Positions 26,178 through 35,288 are shown, numbered from the stretch's first letter. The stretch is DNA of 64,000 nt from Mangrovimonas yunxiaonensis (GCF_000733475.1 NZ_JPFK01000005.1:434001-498000); one strand, 5' to 3'. Made by a program: numbers and translations. Notes: generated by a model from the sequence alone, not told the origin.

Positions 26178-26930
26178 TTAAGCGTTAGCTTCTTCTTTTA
26201 TCCAGTCGTATCCTTTTTCCTCTAGTTCGTGGGCCAATTCCTTTGGTCCCGATTTTACAATTTTCCCTTGGTGCAAAACATGCACATAATCAGGTACAAT
26301 GTAATCTAGTAAACGCTGGTAGTGGGTAATTACAATTACGGCGTTATCCTTACTTTTTAGTTTATTAACCCCATTGGCAACAATACGCAGTGCATCGATG
26401 TCTAGCCCCGAGTCGGTTTCGTCAAGAATGGCCAATTTAGGTTCTAACATGGCCATTTGAAAAATTTCGTTACGTTTTTTCTCACCACCGGAAAAGCCTT
26501 CGTTTAACGAGCGTGATAAAAACTTACGGTCAATTTCTAAAAGTTCAGATTTCTCACGAATCATTTTCAGCATTTCGTTGGCAGGCATTTCTTCAAGGCC
26601 TTTGGCTTTTCGGGTTTCGTTTATGGCTGTTTTCATAAAGTTGGTTACCGAAACTCCAGGGATTTCAACTGGGTATTGGAACGATAGGAAAACCCCTTTA
26701 TGGGCGCGTTCTTCGGCGGCCAATTCGTTAATGTCCTCGCCTTCAAAAAAGATTTCGCCTTGTTCTACTTCGTACTCTTCTTTTCCTGCAATTACAGAGG
26801 CCAACGTGCTTTTTCCAGAGCCGTTAGGGCCCATTATAGCATGTACTTCGCCAGGGTTAACCTCAAGGTTAATGCCTCTTAAAATTCCTTTATCTTCAAC
26901 ACTTGCGTGTAGGTTTTTAATCTTTAACAT
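26178..26930 (-). CDS. sufC: SufC ATPase
   Basis: ABC-type ATPase of the SufBCD scaffold, cytosolic and without membrane domain. It has 250 residues with Walker [10 protein letters not shown] (34-42), Q-loop [12 protein letters not shown], signature [10 protein letters not shown] near 147-156, Walker [15 protein letters not shown] and switch histidine in [11 protein letters not shown]. Length and motifs are canonical. It follows the small lipoprotein gene by four bases and precedes the four-helix-bundle cassette, which separates it from sufD; sufD expression may depend on read-through. Confidence 0.97.
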   Translation of the reverse strand: MLKIKNLHASVEDKGILRGINLEVNPGEVHAIMGPNGSGKSTLASVIAGKEEYEVEQGEIFFEGEDINELAAEERAHKGVFLSFQYPVEIPGVSVTNFMKTAINETRKAKGLEEMPANEMLKMIREKSELLEIDRKFLSRSLNEGFSGGEKKRNEIFQMAMLEPKLAILDETDSGLDIDALRIVANGVNKLKSKDNAVIVITHYQRLLDYIVPDYVHVLHQGKIVKSGPKELAHELEEKGYDWIKEEANA

Positions 26931-26934
26931 AGTC

Positions 26935-27327
26935 TTATTCGCTTCCTAATTTTACAACATCGTTTTTGTTTGGGTCTGGTTTAGAGACTCCTATAATTTC
27001 TTTTATTTCAACACGAAACGGCCACCCTTCTTCGTTTTCGGGTTTTGGTGTGATAAGTCCTTTTATTTCAACAGGAACCATATCGGTGTCTTCTTTTTTG
27101 TATTTTCTCACCATATCGTCCAGCTCGTGCATTTTATGGTTTATAACAACGCCATAGACTTCTATCTCTGTTTGAAGTACGGCAGCATCGGCCAGGTAAA
27201 CAAATTCGCCTTTTAAAAGGGTGTATTCGCTGTTGGTGGTTTGCTGTTGGCTATCGGTTGTTTTTGTGTCGTTTTTACACGCGCTTAATAAACCAAAGAC
27301 TAGGAGTACCGTAACTAGTTTTTTCAT
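26935..27327 (-). CDS. NlpE-like OB-domain lipoprotein in the suf operon
   Basis: A 130-residue predicted lipoprotein: the signal ends LLSAC (Cys17) followed by KNDTKTTD. After a Ser/Thr/Gln linker comes a compact domain with [53 protein letters not shown] and [12 protein letters not shown]. The order (YLADAAV, a helix, a V-x-L-x-G strand, a closing V-x-x-I-x-G-V strand) resembles the C-terminal OB domain of NlpE. It lies inside the suf operon, 10 bases after sufB and 4 before sufC, so it is co-expressed with Fe-S assembly. Sensor or metal/redox roles are possible but unproven. Confidence 0.75.
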   Translation of the reverse strand: MKKLVTVLLVFGLLSACKNDTKTTDSQQQTTNSEYTLLKGEFVYLADAAVLQTEIEVYGVVINHKMHELDDMVRKYKKEDTDMVPVEIKGLITPKPENEEGWPFRVEIKEIIGVSKPDPNKNDVVKLGSE

Positions 27328-27337
27328 GGGTTTTATA

Positions 27338-28786
27338 TTATCCTACAGAACCTTCTAAGCTTATTTCTAGAAGTTTTTGTGCCTCAACGGCAAATTCCAT
27401 AGGGAGTTTATTTAATACGTCTTTGCTAAATCCGTTTACAATTAGGGCGATGGCCTTTTCGGTATCTATACCACGTTGGTTGCAGTAAAAAATTTGGTCT
27501 TCACCAATTTTACTGGTTGTGGCTTCGTGCTCTATTTGTGAGGTTTGGTTTTTGTTTTCGATGTAAGGGAATGTATGTGCCCCGCATTCGTTACCCATTA
27601 ACAAGCTGTCGCATTGCGAAAAATTACGGGCGTTTTCTGCTCTGGAATGTACTTGTACCAAGCCGCGGTAGCTGTTTTGTGATTTCCCTGCCGAGATGCC
27701 TTTAGAAATGATAGTCGATTTGGTGTTCTTGCCCAAATGAATCATTTTAGTACCCGTGTCGGCCTGTTGGTAGTTATTGGTTACGGCAATGGAGTAAAAC
27801 TCACCAACCGAATTGTCGCCTTTTAACACACAGCTAGGGTATTTCCAGGTTACGGCGCTTCCTGTTTCAACTTGCGTCCAAGAGATTTTGGCGTTTTTCT
27901 CGCAAAGTCCTCTTTTGGTTACAAAATTGAATACGCCTCCTTTGCCTTCGGCATTTCCGGGGTACCAGTTTTGAACGGTCGAGTATTTTATTTCGGCATT
28001 GTCTAAAGCAATAAGCTCTACTACGGCGGCGTGCAATTGGTTCTCGTCGCGCGTTGGTGCAGTACAGCCTTCTAGGTAACTTACATAGCTGCCCTCGTCG
28101 GCAATAACCAAAGTTCTTTCAAATTGCCCGGTGCCTGCCTGGTTAATACGGAAATAGGTTGATAGCTCCATAGGGCATCTTACGCCTTTAGGAATGTAGC
28201 AAAAACTACCGTCGCTAAAAACAGCGCTGTTTAAGGCGGCATAGAAATTGTCTTTTTGGGGTACGACAGAACCAATGTATTTTTTAACCAATTCGGGATG
28301 CTCTTGAATGGCTTCCGAAATGGAACAGAAAATAATGCCTTTTTCGGCAAGTGTTTTCTTAAAGGTGGTCGCTACCGAAACCGAGTCCATTACAATGTCT
28401 ACGGCCACTCCGGCAAGCTTTTTCTGCTCGTCTAGCGAAATGCCCAGTTTGTTAAAGGTGTCCAATAGTTCTGGATCGACTTCGTCTAGGCTGTTGTATT
28501 TTGGTTTTTTGTTTGGTGCCGAGTAGTATGAAATGGCTTGGAAATCGGGCTTTTTGTAGGTTACATTAGCCCACTCCGGCTCTTCCATGTCTTGCCAAAT
28601 ACGAAAGGCTTCCAAACGCCATTGGGTCATCCATTCGGGTTCTTCCTTTTTCTTCGAAATGGCACGTACTATATCTTCGTTAAGGCCAACAGGAAGGGTG
28701 TCCGATTCAATATCGGTGTAAAACCCGTATTCGTATTCCTTGGTCTTTAACTCTTCTCTTAAATCGTCTTCGGTATATTTGCTCAT
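27338..28786 (-). CDS. sufB: Fe-S cluster assembly protein SufB
   Basis: Core scaffold of the SUF system, 482 residues as usual. Typical segments are [76 protein letters not shown], the C-terminal [20 protein letters not shown] with conserved cysteines, and [16 protein letters not shown]. It accepts sulfur from SufE and assembles a cluster with SufC and SufD. It is 20 bases downstream of sufA. Confidence 0.97.
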   Translation of the reverse strand: MSKYTEDDLREELKTKEYEYGFYTDIESDTLPVGLNEDIVRAISKKKEEPEWMTQWRLEAFRIWQDMEEPEWANVTYKKPDFQAISYYSAPNKKPKYNSLDEVDPELLDTFNKLGISLDEQKKLAGVAVDIVMDSVSVATTFKKTLAEKGIIFCSISEAIQEHPELVKKYIGSVVPQKDNFYAALNSAVFSDGSFCYIPKGVRCPMELSTYFRINQAGTGQFERTLVIADEGSYVSYLEGCTAPTRDENQLHAAVVELIALDNAEIKYSTVQNWYPGNAEGKGGVFNFVTKRGLCEKNAKISWTQVETGSAVTWKYPSCVLKGDNSVGEFYSIAVTNNYQQADTGTKMIHLGKNTKSTIISKGISAGKSQNSYRGLVQVHSRAENARNFSQCDSLLMGNECGAHTFPYIENKNQTSQIEHEATTSKIGEDQIFYCNQRGIDTEKAIALIVNGFSKDVLNKLPMEFAVEAQKLLEISLEGSVG

Positions 28787-28806
28787 TGGTTTTCTCGCTT
28801 CAAAAA

Positions 28807-29136
28807 TTATAGTGAAAATGATTCACCGCATCCACAGGTTCTATTGGCGTTGGGGTTGTTAAATACAAAGCCTGTTCCGTTTAGTCCTCCAGAGTATTCT
28901 AGGGTGGTGCCTATAAGGTATAGAAAACTCTTTTTGTCGACAATAATTTTTACGCCGTTGTCTTCAAAAACCTTATCGTCGTTCTGTTGGGCTTTGTCAA
29001 ACCTAAGGTCGTACGATAACCCAGAGCATCCGCCACTTTTTACACCTACCCGAATAAAGTCTGTTAATACATTATAACCTTCCTCGGTCATAAGCTCGGC
29101 AACTTTCTTCTTAGCTGTTTCTGATACTTTTATCAT
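28807..29136 (-). CDS. sufA: A-type Fe-S carrier (SufA/HesB/IscA family)
   Basis: A 109-residue A-type carrier that receives Fe-S clusters from SufBCD and delivers them to apoproteins. The three ligating cysteines are present: Cys37 in [12 protein letters not shown], and Cys101 and Cys103 in [10 protein letters not shown] at the C-terminus. First gene of the minus-strand suf operon, with a -7 box TATATTTG upstream (29174 to 29167). It lies about 100 bases after the end of the MbnH-like gene on the same strand with no terminator visible between them, so some read-through is possible. Confidence 0.95.
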   Translation of the reverse strand: MIKVSETAKKKVAELMTEEGYNVLTDFIRVGVKSGGCSGLSYDLRFDKAQQNDDKVFEDNGVKIIVDKKSFLYLIGTTLEYSGGLNGTGFVFNNPNANRTCGCGESFSL

Positions 29137-29140
29137 TTCT

Positions 29141-29174
29141 TAAATAGATTATATCTAAATAGACTGCAAATATA
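29141..29174 (-). promoter_or_regulatory. suf operon promoter with repeats in the leader
   Basis: The minus-strand box TATATTTG (29174 to 29167) fits the -7 consensus. Between it and sufA lie two direct repeats TAAATAGA (29141-29148, 29156-29163), the second half-overlapping an inverted repeat TAGAT-tat-ATCTA (29145-29157). Their position just after the start site would suit a repressor such as an Fe-S or iron sensor, but the regulator is not identifiable here. Confidence 0.45.
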
Positions 29175-29239
29175 CAATATAAGTAGTGTTTTACCATACA
29201 ACCTAACATTATATTATTAAATAGGTTAATAGGGTTTTG

Positions 29240-30313
29240 TTATGGGTTTTGAAAGTCGGGATTATTAATGAAAGACGGGTCGGAAAGGGTTAGTAAAAAG
29301 GCCTTTAGGTCGGCTTTGTCTTGAGGAGAAAGTTGTACGCCGCCCTGGTTAACTTTTTTCATTAGGGGGTCTATGGTTGGCGAGTTTTGCAGACCTTCGC
29401 TGTAGTGGTTAATGACCTCGTCTAGGGTTGTAAATCGGCCGTCGTGCATGTATGGTGCCGTGTAGGCGAGATTTCGAAGGGAGGGCGATTTAAATTTGCC
29501 GTTGTCTGCCGGATCGCCTGTTACATCGCCTAGGCCATTGTCCAGAAACGTAGCGTCTAGCCCATTGTTATGGAAGGCATTGTCGGTCCAAAGTGGGTTG
29601 TTGGGATTGCCGTGGCAGTGAAAGCAATCGCCGCGGTCTTCATCCATAAATACGTTCAGCCCATTTTGCTCTTGTGGCGTTAAAGTAGCTTGCCCTAATA
29701 AATAGTTATCGAATTTTGAATTGGCCGAAATAAGGGTTCTTTCAAATTGAGCTATCGCTTTGGCTACAAGCTGTTTGGTGATGTCTTGTTGGCCAAACGC
29801 TGCTTTAAAAAGGGCTGGGTATTCGCTGTGATTACTTAGCCTGCTAACAACCTCGTTCCAGGTGTTGGCCATTTCGGTGGGATCCTTAACGGGCTGCATG
29901 GCCTGGTGTTCTAAGTGAAAAGACCGGCCATCCCAAAAGAAATTTTCTTCGTAGTTCCAGGCCAGATTAAATAGGGGCATGGAGTTTCTGCGGCCTAAAT
30001 CGCCATTAACCCCAGTGCTAAAGGTATTGTCGTCTGTAAAGGCTTTTTGAGGCTTGTGGCAGCTTGCGCAAGCTTGGGAGAAATCGACCGAGAGAATGGG
30101 GTCGAAAAACAGTTTTTTACCCAAAGCAACCCCTTCAACCGTTTGTGGGTTGTTAACGGGTAATACGGGAGGGATGATGTTGTCCTCGAAAATCTGAGGG
30201 ATTTCTAAGGGGAGTGGCGTGGGAGAATTTACCGGGGTATAATCGCCATCTGAACTGCTAGAACAGGTGCTAAGCAGCAAGTAGATTATAATATAAAATG
30301 CCCCGTTTTTCAT
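29240..30313 (-). CDS. di-haem cytochrome c peroxidase family lipoprotein, MauG/MbnH-like
   Basis: A 357-residue envelope lipoprotein (signal ending LLLSTC, Cys17) with two c-type haem sites: C82-A-S-C-H86 and C230-F-H-C-H234. An FWDGR motif with Trp127 lies between them. The position that supplies the low-spin haem ligand falls in VINHYSEG and is Tyr304; Tyr there is typical of MauG/MbnH rather than the Met of classical peroxidases. MauG-type enzymes form bis-Fe(IV) states and oxidise protein residues. The adjacent upstream gene is an MbnP homologue, the known substrate partner of MbnH, in which a Trp is converted to kynurenine for copper binding. It is the last gene of a five-gene operon. 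Confidence 0.88.
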   Translation of the reverse strand: MKNGAFYIIIYLLLSTCSSSSDGDYTPVNSPTPLPLEIPQIFEDNIIPPVLPVNNPQTVEGVALGKKLFFDPILSVDFSQACASCHKPQKAFTDDNTFSTGVNGDLGRRNSMPLFNLAWNYEENFFWDGRSFHLEHQAMQPVKDPTEMANTWNEVVSRLSNHSEYPALFKAAFGQQDITKQLVAKAIAQFERTLISANSKFDNYLLGQATLTPQEQNGLNVFMDEDRGDCFHCHGNPNNPLWTDNAFHNNGLDATFLDNGLGDVTGDPADNGKFKSPSLRNLAYTAPYMHDGRFTTLDEVINHYSEGLQNSPTIDPLMKKVNQGGVQLSPQDKADLKAFLLTLSDPSFINNPDFQNP

Positions 30314-30320
30314 GCTTTTT

Positions 30321-31094
30321 TTATTGTTGTGAAATGGAGCCTAAGGTAAATGCCGAAGCAATGTTTTGTTGCATGAGCTTTTGGGCATCGTAGTTAGGCA
30401 TTAAAGAGGTGTTGTAAACGTTTAAGTCCCATAGATTGGGGTTTTTAAAGAGCTCGGCAACATTAAATTTAATTTCGATGGTTGTGCCCTCGGCAATGGT
30501 AATGCTTTCGGTAAAGTTGAAGACTGTATGGTTTTGTTCGAACTCTCCCTCGCTAACCATAGCGGTGCCATTGTGGTAGTTAAATGGTAGTGGTGCGGTT
30601 GTGTTAACGTTATATTGGCCGTCTAATTGAAGAAAATGGTACCCACCACCTAGCATTTCTGGCCAGTTCCAAGAGGCCGTATTTAAATCGGTGTATGCGC
30701 CGTCAATATTGTTGGCTTCGTCAAAACCAAAAACAAATCTCAGTGTGTACTCTCCAGGGGTTACTGATCCAGAAGGGGTAAAGGTCATGGTTTCGGCGTT
30801 AGAAAGCTCTACTAAATTGTACCCTTGAAAGCTAATGGGGTTGCCGTTGTTGTCCAACAATTGAAATCCGGAGAGCAAATACCTTAGCCTTGTTATGGTA
30901 AGCACTTCGCCATTGGCGTTGGTGTAAGAGGTGTTTTCTATATCGGCATTGGTAATGGTGGTGTCGTCCCAATGTTGAGAAAACACAAAAGTAGGGGTGA
31001 CATTTTGGTTGTTGCTGCCTAATTTGTCGTCGTTGTTTTCGCTGCAGGAAAACGAGAGCATGCAGCATAAAGCGATTAAGAAAATATGTTTCAT
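30321..31094 (-). CDS. MbnP family lipoprotein, candidate copper-binding protein
   Basis: A 257-residue lipoprotein (signal ending LSFSC, Cys17) with the MbnP pattern: LTITRLRYLLSGFQLLD (about 65-81), GEYTLRFVFGFDE, NTASWNWPEMLGGGYHFLQLDG (about 139-160) and IEIKFNVAELFKNP. MbnP proteins bind copper through a kynurenine made from tryptophan by the di-haem partner MbnH; candidate tryptophans are W42, W142, W144 and W222. The MbnH-like gene follows after seven bases. Copper or another metal as ligand is inferred from the family. The protein is probably displayed on the outer membrane. Confidence 0.85.
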   Translation of the reverse strand: MKHIFLIALCCMLSFSCSENNDDKLGSNNQNVTPTFVFSQHWDDTTITNADIENTSYTNANGEVLTITRLRYLLSGFQLLDNNGNPISFQGYNLVELSNAETMTFTPSGSVTPGEYTLRFVFGFDEANNIDGAYTDLNTASWNWPEMLGGGYHFLQLDGQYNVNTTAPLPFNYHNGTAMVSEGEFEQNHTVFNFTESITIAEGTTIEIKFNVAELFKNPNLWDLNVYNTSLMPNYDAQKLMQQNIASAFTLGSISQQ

Positions 31095-31101
31095 CGTTTT
31101 T

Positions 31102-32457
31102 TTATTTTAAGGTAACCATTAAAAGGTCTGTAAAGCCTTTGTTTTCTAGAACATCAAAATCGTCACTATTGGATTCTCCTACAGCAACGATAGAACCATC
31201 GTTTAATTGTGCAATATCGTAAAAGAAATCTATTTGCGAACCACCAATGGTTTTTTGCCACGCTATGGCGCCTTGGCTGTTTATTTTAATTACCCAGGCA
31301 TCGTTTTGCCCATAGTTGTTTGTTAGGTGGCCATTAAGGCTTCTTGAGCTTCCTGCAATAATAAAGTGATTTTCTTGTGTTTTTTTTATCGATCGGCCTA
31401 CATCAAAACCGCTTCCGCCGTAGGATTTCTCCCAGAGCAATTCGCCTTCGGGCGTTATTTTAATTAGCCATAGGTCGGCTAGGCCGTAATTGTTAGAAAC
31501 ATTTACATCGCTGCTTCTTGTGTCTCCAACAATCATGTAGTTTCCGTCGTTTGATGGTGTGATGCTTCTCGCTTCATCAATTTCAGTGCCACCAAAGTTT
31601 TTCTCCCAAACAATGTCGCCAGAGGCAGATGTTCTAACAACCCAAAAATCGTAGGAGCCAATGTTGTTTGAAATGTCGACATCTTCACTATCGGAAGAGC
31701 CAACCATAATAAAGCCATGGTCTTCGGTTTGGACTACACCGTATGGAGTGTCTGTAAAAAAGCCGCCATAATACTGGCTCCATTCCTTATCTCCAGAGGC
31801 GTTGAGTTTAATGGCCCAATAATCACCGCCGGCATGTTTTGCATTTGTGCGCGAGTTGCCTTCTCCTCCAGAGGCAGTTACATCCAATACACCAGTAATT
31901 AAAAATCCTTGGTCTGCAGTTGTAATAATAGCGTAGCCTGTGTCAATCCCGGCATAGCCAAAAGATTTTTGCCATTGTAGGGTGCCATTTGCCGAGAGCT
32001 TGGCCAGCCAATAGTCTTTTAGTCCGTTGTTGTTGCTTACATCTTGGTCGTTGCTATCGCTAAACCCTAAAACAGCTAGCCCGCCATCTTGGGTTTGTAC
32101 TATGGCGTGCCCTCTGTCGTTTTCAGAGCCGCCGTAGGTTTTGCTCCATTGCAGGGTTTTATCGCTATTGAATTTTAAGACCCAAAAATCAAAACTTTCG
32201 TTGGTTTTATCAGTAATGTCACCATCCATGCTTTGGGTGTGTCCTAAAACAGCAAACCCGCCATCTTGTGTTGCTATAACGGCATTGGCACTTTCGTTTA
32301 GGGTGCCGCCAAAGGTTTGTACTGCATCTACAATGCCCTTGGGGCCGTTATTTTGAGGTGCTGTATTTGCCGTGTCGTCTTTAGAACAGCCCGATAGCAG
32401 CAAGGTGCTGCAAGTTATAAGAAACCATATGTTTAACGAAGGTGTTCTTTTTAACAT
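31102..32457 (-). CDS. predicted seven-bladed beta-propeller lipoprotein
   Basis: A 451-residue lipoprotein (signal ending LLLSGC followed by SKDD). The mature part is made of seven repeats of about 55-60 residues, each containing a block such as WSKTYGGSENDRGHAIVQT followed by an xGGLAVLGFSxS-type turn and a D-W/L-x-x-K strand. The count of seven fits one closed beta-propeller. Repeats of this GGS-x-x-D type occur in secreted proteins of Bacteroidota and myxobacteria; the ligand is unknown. It lies 2 and 7 bases from its neighbours in the MbnP/MbnH operon, so it is co-expressed. Confidence 0.78.
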   Translation of the reverse strand: MLKRTPSLNIWFLITCSTLLLSGCSKDDTANTAPQNNGPKGIVDAVQTFGGTLNESANAVIATQDGGFAVLGHTQSMDGDITDKTNESFDFWVLKFNSDKTLQWSKTYGGSENDRGHAIVQTQDGGLAVLGFSDSNDQDVSNNNGLKDYWLAKLSANGTLQWQKSFGYAGIDTGYAIITTADQGFLITGVLDVTASGGEGNSRTNAKHAGGDYWAIKLNASGDKEWSQYYGGFFTDTPYGVVQTEDHGFIMVGSSDSEDVDISNNIGSYDFWVVRTSASGDIVWEKNFGGTEIDEARSITPSNDGNYMIVGDTRSSDVNVSNNYGLADLWLIKITPEGELLWEKSYGGSGFDVGRSIKKTQENHFIIAGSSRSLNGHLTNNYGQNDAWVIKINSQGAIAWQKTIGGSQIDFFYDIAQLNDGSIVAVGESNSDDFDVLENKGFTDLLMVTLK

Positions 32458-32459
32458 GC

Positions 32460-33809
32460 TTAGTCTTGTTTTCTTATCACAAATAACCCTCTGTCTATAT
32501 CGCTAACAACAATATTGCCGCTAGAGAAATACGGGTACACGCTCCAGGCTCCTTGAAAGTTGGCCGAGTTATTTTCTGGGTAGGTATCGAAAAAACCTAT
32601 TTCGGTCATGCTTGCAGCTTCTAGGCTGGAAACGTCTATAAATCTTACTCCGGCACTGTAATTGGCTTGGAAAAAGGTGTCGTTCTTTACATAGCCATTG
32701 TGGTCTATGGCTGTCGTTGGGCCAAGGTATTCCATATGAAATTCTGGATTATCTAAGTCTGAAAAATCAAAAACCAACGACCGTGTGTTGTTGCCGTATT
32801 GCAGCTCGTCCAGCTCATCGCCCAAAATAAAATAGGTCATGTTGGTGGTAAACCAACCTTGGTGTACATATCCAATGTTGCTGTAGCCTGCTATGGTAGA
32901 AATTACAACGGGGTTACTTTTATTGCTTACATCGGCAATGACAATTTCATCTTCATTGCTTCCTATTAAAATTTCTTTGCCGTGATGCTCGGTATCTGGG
33001 CCGCTGTATATAACCACTTGGGCATCGTGGGCATAATCGTGTAGCCCGCCTTCGCTAACTGGGTTAAGTGGATCTTGAATGTTTATAAAAAGCGGGCCGC
33101 CTGCATAGGTGCCGCTTCTGGAGGTTCCTACAATGTAGGCATAGCCAGAGGCTTCGTTAATAACAATGTTGTGTGCGCTTCCAAATTCGGTAAAGTGGGT
33201 GTCGGCTGTAAAGTCTTGAGGTTGCGAGATGTTTCGAAGTCTGGTAAGATCGAAAACTTGCATGCCGTAATTAGTGGCTTCGCTAACAATAAATGCGTGG
33301 TTGTTATACACCTTTATATCGCGCCAAATGTTGCCTTGGTCTCCAGGATTAGCGCTGGCTAACTTTCCAACCAAACGGGGTTGTGTGGGGTTGGAGATGT
33401 CTACAAAAGCAGTGCCGTGGGTCGAGCCAACCAAAGCGTACTCGATATTGGTTATAGGGTCTGTCCACCCCCAGCAGTCATTACCTCTGGCATTTGCTTC
33501 GGCAAGCGTTTCTAGTGGCATTTGCCCCATAAGGTCGTAGCCATTGCAGGGGTAAATGCCGGCCATGCCATTTACGCATGGGGCAAGTGGTTGCAAGCCG
33601 TTGGTTTCGCAAGCATCGCCAATACCATTGTTGTTGGTGTCGGTTTGATTGGCATTGGCCGTGTTTGGGCAGTTGTCTTCACTGTCCGGTATGCCATCAT
33701 TATCCGTGTCTACAATGGTGTTTGTTGGGCCATCGTCGTTGCTGCAGGATGTTAAGGTTGCGGTAGTGATAACAAGCAAAAGCGTTATGTAAGCAAAAGC
33801 ATATTTCAT
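32460..33809 (-). CDS. choice-of-anchor B family lipoprotein with calcium-type repeats
   Basis: A 449-residue lipoprotein (signal ending ATLTSC followed by SNDD). Residues about 34-68 are a thrombospondin type-3-like calcium-binding stretch (DTDNDGIPDSEDNCP, then NNNGIGDACE). The rest is an LVIVD-repeat beta-propeller of the choice-of-anchor B family, with PCNGYDLMGQMPLE, GWTDPITNIEYALVGSTHGT, FTEFGSAHNIVINEASGYAY and TAIDHNGYV. It is about 60% similar by eye to the next upstream protein but is lipid-anchored rather than T9SS-sorted. Its ATG overlaps the previous stop by one base. Confidence 0.85.
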   Translation of the reverse strand: MKYAFAYITLLLVITTATLTSCSNDDGPTNTIVDTDNDGIPDSEDNCPNTANANQTDTNNNGIGDACETNGLQPLAPCVNGMAGIYPCNGYDLMGQMPLETLAEANARGNDCWGWTDPITNIEYALVGSTHGTAFVDISNPTQPRLVGKLASANPGDQGNIWRDIKVYNNHAFIVSEATNYGMQVFDLTRLRNISQPQDFTADTHFTEFGSAHNIVINEASGYAYIVGTSRSGTYAGGPLFINIQDPLNPVSEGGLHDYAHDAQVVIYSGPDTEHHGKEILIGSNEDEIVIADVSNKSNPVVISTIAGYSNIGYVHQGWFTTNMTYFILGDELDELQYGNNTRSLVFDFSDLDNPEFHMEYLGPTTAIDHNGYVKNDTFFQANYSAGVRFIDVSSLEAASMTEIGFFDTYPENNSANFQGAWSVYPYFSSGNIVVSDIDRGLFVIRKQD

Positions 33810-35254
33810 TATTTCACAATTAATTTTTTAGTGAAGGTGTTGTTTATGTTTACCAAGTACAAGCCTTTGGCAAATTGTTTAACAGGTAAAACGTATTCTT
33901 TTTGATTGATATTGTTTACGCTAAAGATACGCTTGCCTAGGGTGTTGTATACCTCTACCGATGTAATGGCTTGTTTGTTGGAGGTGATTTTGGTTTGATA
34001 GGTTGCTGGGTTTGGAGCAAAAGCAACACTTTTGATAGGCTGAACATCTTCAGTGCTTAGCGTATTGCTCTTAATAACAAACAGGCCTCTTTCAATATCG
34101 CTAATAATGATGTTTCCGCTAGGGAGGTAAGGGTAAACGCTCCATGCGCCGTTAAAGGCTGTGCTGTTGCTTTCGGGGTGGGTGTCGAAATGCCCGATTT
34201 CTACCATGGCATCTGTTGGTGCGGCAATATTGCTAATGTCTAACACGCGTAAACCGGCTCTGTAGTTAGCTAGGAAAAACAGGTTGCCTAAAACATAGCC
34301 GTTGTGGTCGATTGCTGTTGTGGGGCCATCGTAGGTTGAAGAGAGCACGGGATTGTCTAAATCGTATAGGTCAAAAACAAGGGTTCTGGTGTTAAAGCCG
34401 TAGCTTAGCTCATCGGTTTCATCGCCTAAAATAAAATACCTATGGTCGTCTGTAAACCAACCTTGGTGGGTGTAGCCCAGTTGTGAATAGGAAATTTCGG
34501 CTAGTTTTATAACATTGTTTTTGTCGGTTACATCCAGAATCAAGACTTCAGATTCGTTGCTGCCAATATAAATTTCTTTACCTGCATGCTCGGTGTCTGG
34601 GCCGTTGTAAGTTACCACTTGCGCATCGTGCGAATAGCCTTCGTCTGGATATCCACCGGCATTAACGGGATTGGTAGGGGTGGAGATGTCAATAAATGCT
34701 GGTCCGCCAGAAAAGGGGCCGTTACGACTTGTTCCCACTATGTAGGCATAGCCTGTGCTTTCGTTGATTACAATGTTATGGGCGCTGCCAAATTCGGTAT
34801 AATGGGCATCGGCGGTAAAGGTTATTGGTAGTGCGCCAACGTTTCTTAATCGGGTAAGATCAAAAACCTGCATGCCGTGATTGCCAACATTGTCGGCAAC
34901 AATAAACGCGTGGTTGTTGTACACTTTTACGTCGCGCCAGTAACTGGTGCTAGTGGCTGTGTCTAATCGGCCTAAAAAAATAGGGTTAACGGGGTCGGTA
35001 ACATCAACAAAAGCAGTGCTGTTGGTCATGGCCACAATGGCGTATTCCTTTCCGTCAAGAGGATCTACCCAGCCCCAAATATCACTGCCTTCGGGGTTTC
35101 CTAAGCCGTTTGCTAAAACAGAAACGGGCACGTTAGAAAGCAGGTCGTAACCATGGCACGGGTATTCGCCGGCAAAACCATTTTCGCAAGGTGTTTGTGA
35201 GAAGGCAAGGTTAAAAATGAAAAATAAGAGCAGTAAGGGGTAAAAAGATTTCAA
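33809..35254 (-). CDS. choice-of-anchor B family protein with T9SS sorting domain
   Basis: A 481-residue secreted protein. A signal peptide (FYPLLLLFFIFNLAFS, then QTP) precedes an LVIVD-type propeller (PCHGYDLLSNVPVSV, GWVDPLDGKEYAIVAMTNST, YTEFGSAHNIVINESTGYAY) and a C-terminal type A sorting domain (about 410-481: FAPNPATYQTKITSN, VEVYNTLGKRIFSV, FAKGLYLVNINN, KKLIVK) that directs export by the type IX system. The only suitable start is TTG at 35254, since no in-frame ATG precedes the signal peptide. First gene of the five-gene operon, with a -7 box at 35281-35288. Confidence 0.87.
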   Translation of the reverse strand: MKSFYPLLLLFFIFNLAFSQTPCENGFAGEYPCHGYDLLSNVPVSVLANGLGNPEGSDIWGWVDPLDGKEYAIVAMTNSTAFVDVTDPVNPIFLGRLDTATSTSYWRDVKVYNNHAFIVADNVGNHGMQVFDLTRLRNVGALPITFTADAHYTEFGSAHNIVINESTGYAYIVGTSRNGPFSGGPAFIDISTPTNPVNAGGYPDEGYSHDAQVVTYNGPDTEHAGKEIYIGSNESEVLILDVTDKNNVIKLAEISYSQLGYTHQGWFTDDHRYFILGDETDELSYGFNTRTLVFDLYDLDNPVLSSTYDGPTTAIDHNGYVLGNLFFLANYRAGLRVLDISNIAAPTDAMVEIGHFDTHPESNSTAFNGAWSVYPYLPSGNIIISDIERGLFVIKSNTLSTEDVQPIKSVAFAPNPATYQTKITSNKQAITSVEVYNTLGKRIFSVNNINQKEYVLPVKQFAKGLYLVNINNTFTKKLIVK

Positions 35255-35280
35255 TGTGTTAAAAATTTAAAAAATGCAAA

Positions 35281-35288
35281 CAAAACTA
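35281..35288 (-). promoter_or_regulatory. -7 box of the MbnP/MbnH-propeller operon
   Basis: On the minus strand the box reads TAGTTTTG, 26 bases before the TTG start. No -33 TTTG is visible at the expected distance. Confidence 0.5.
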
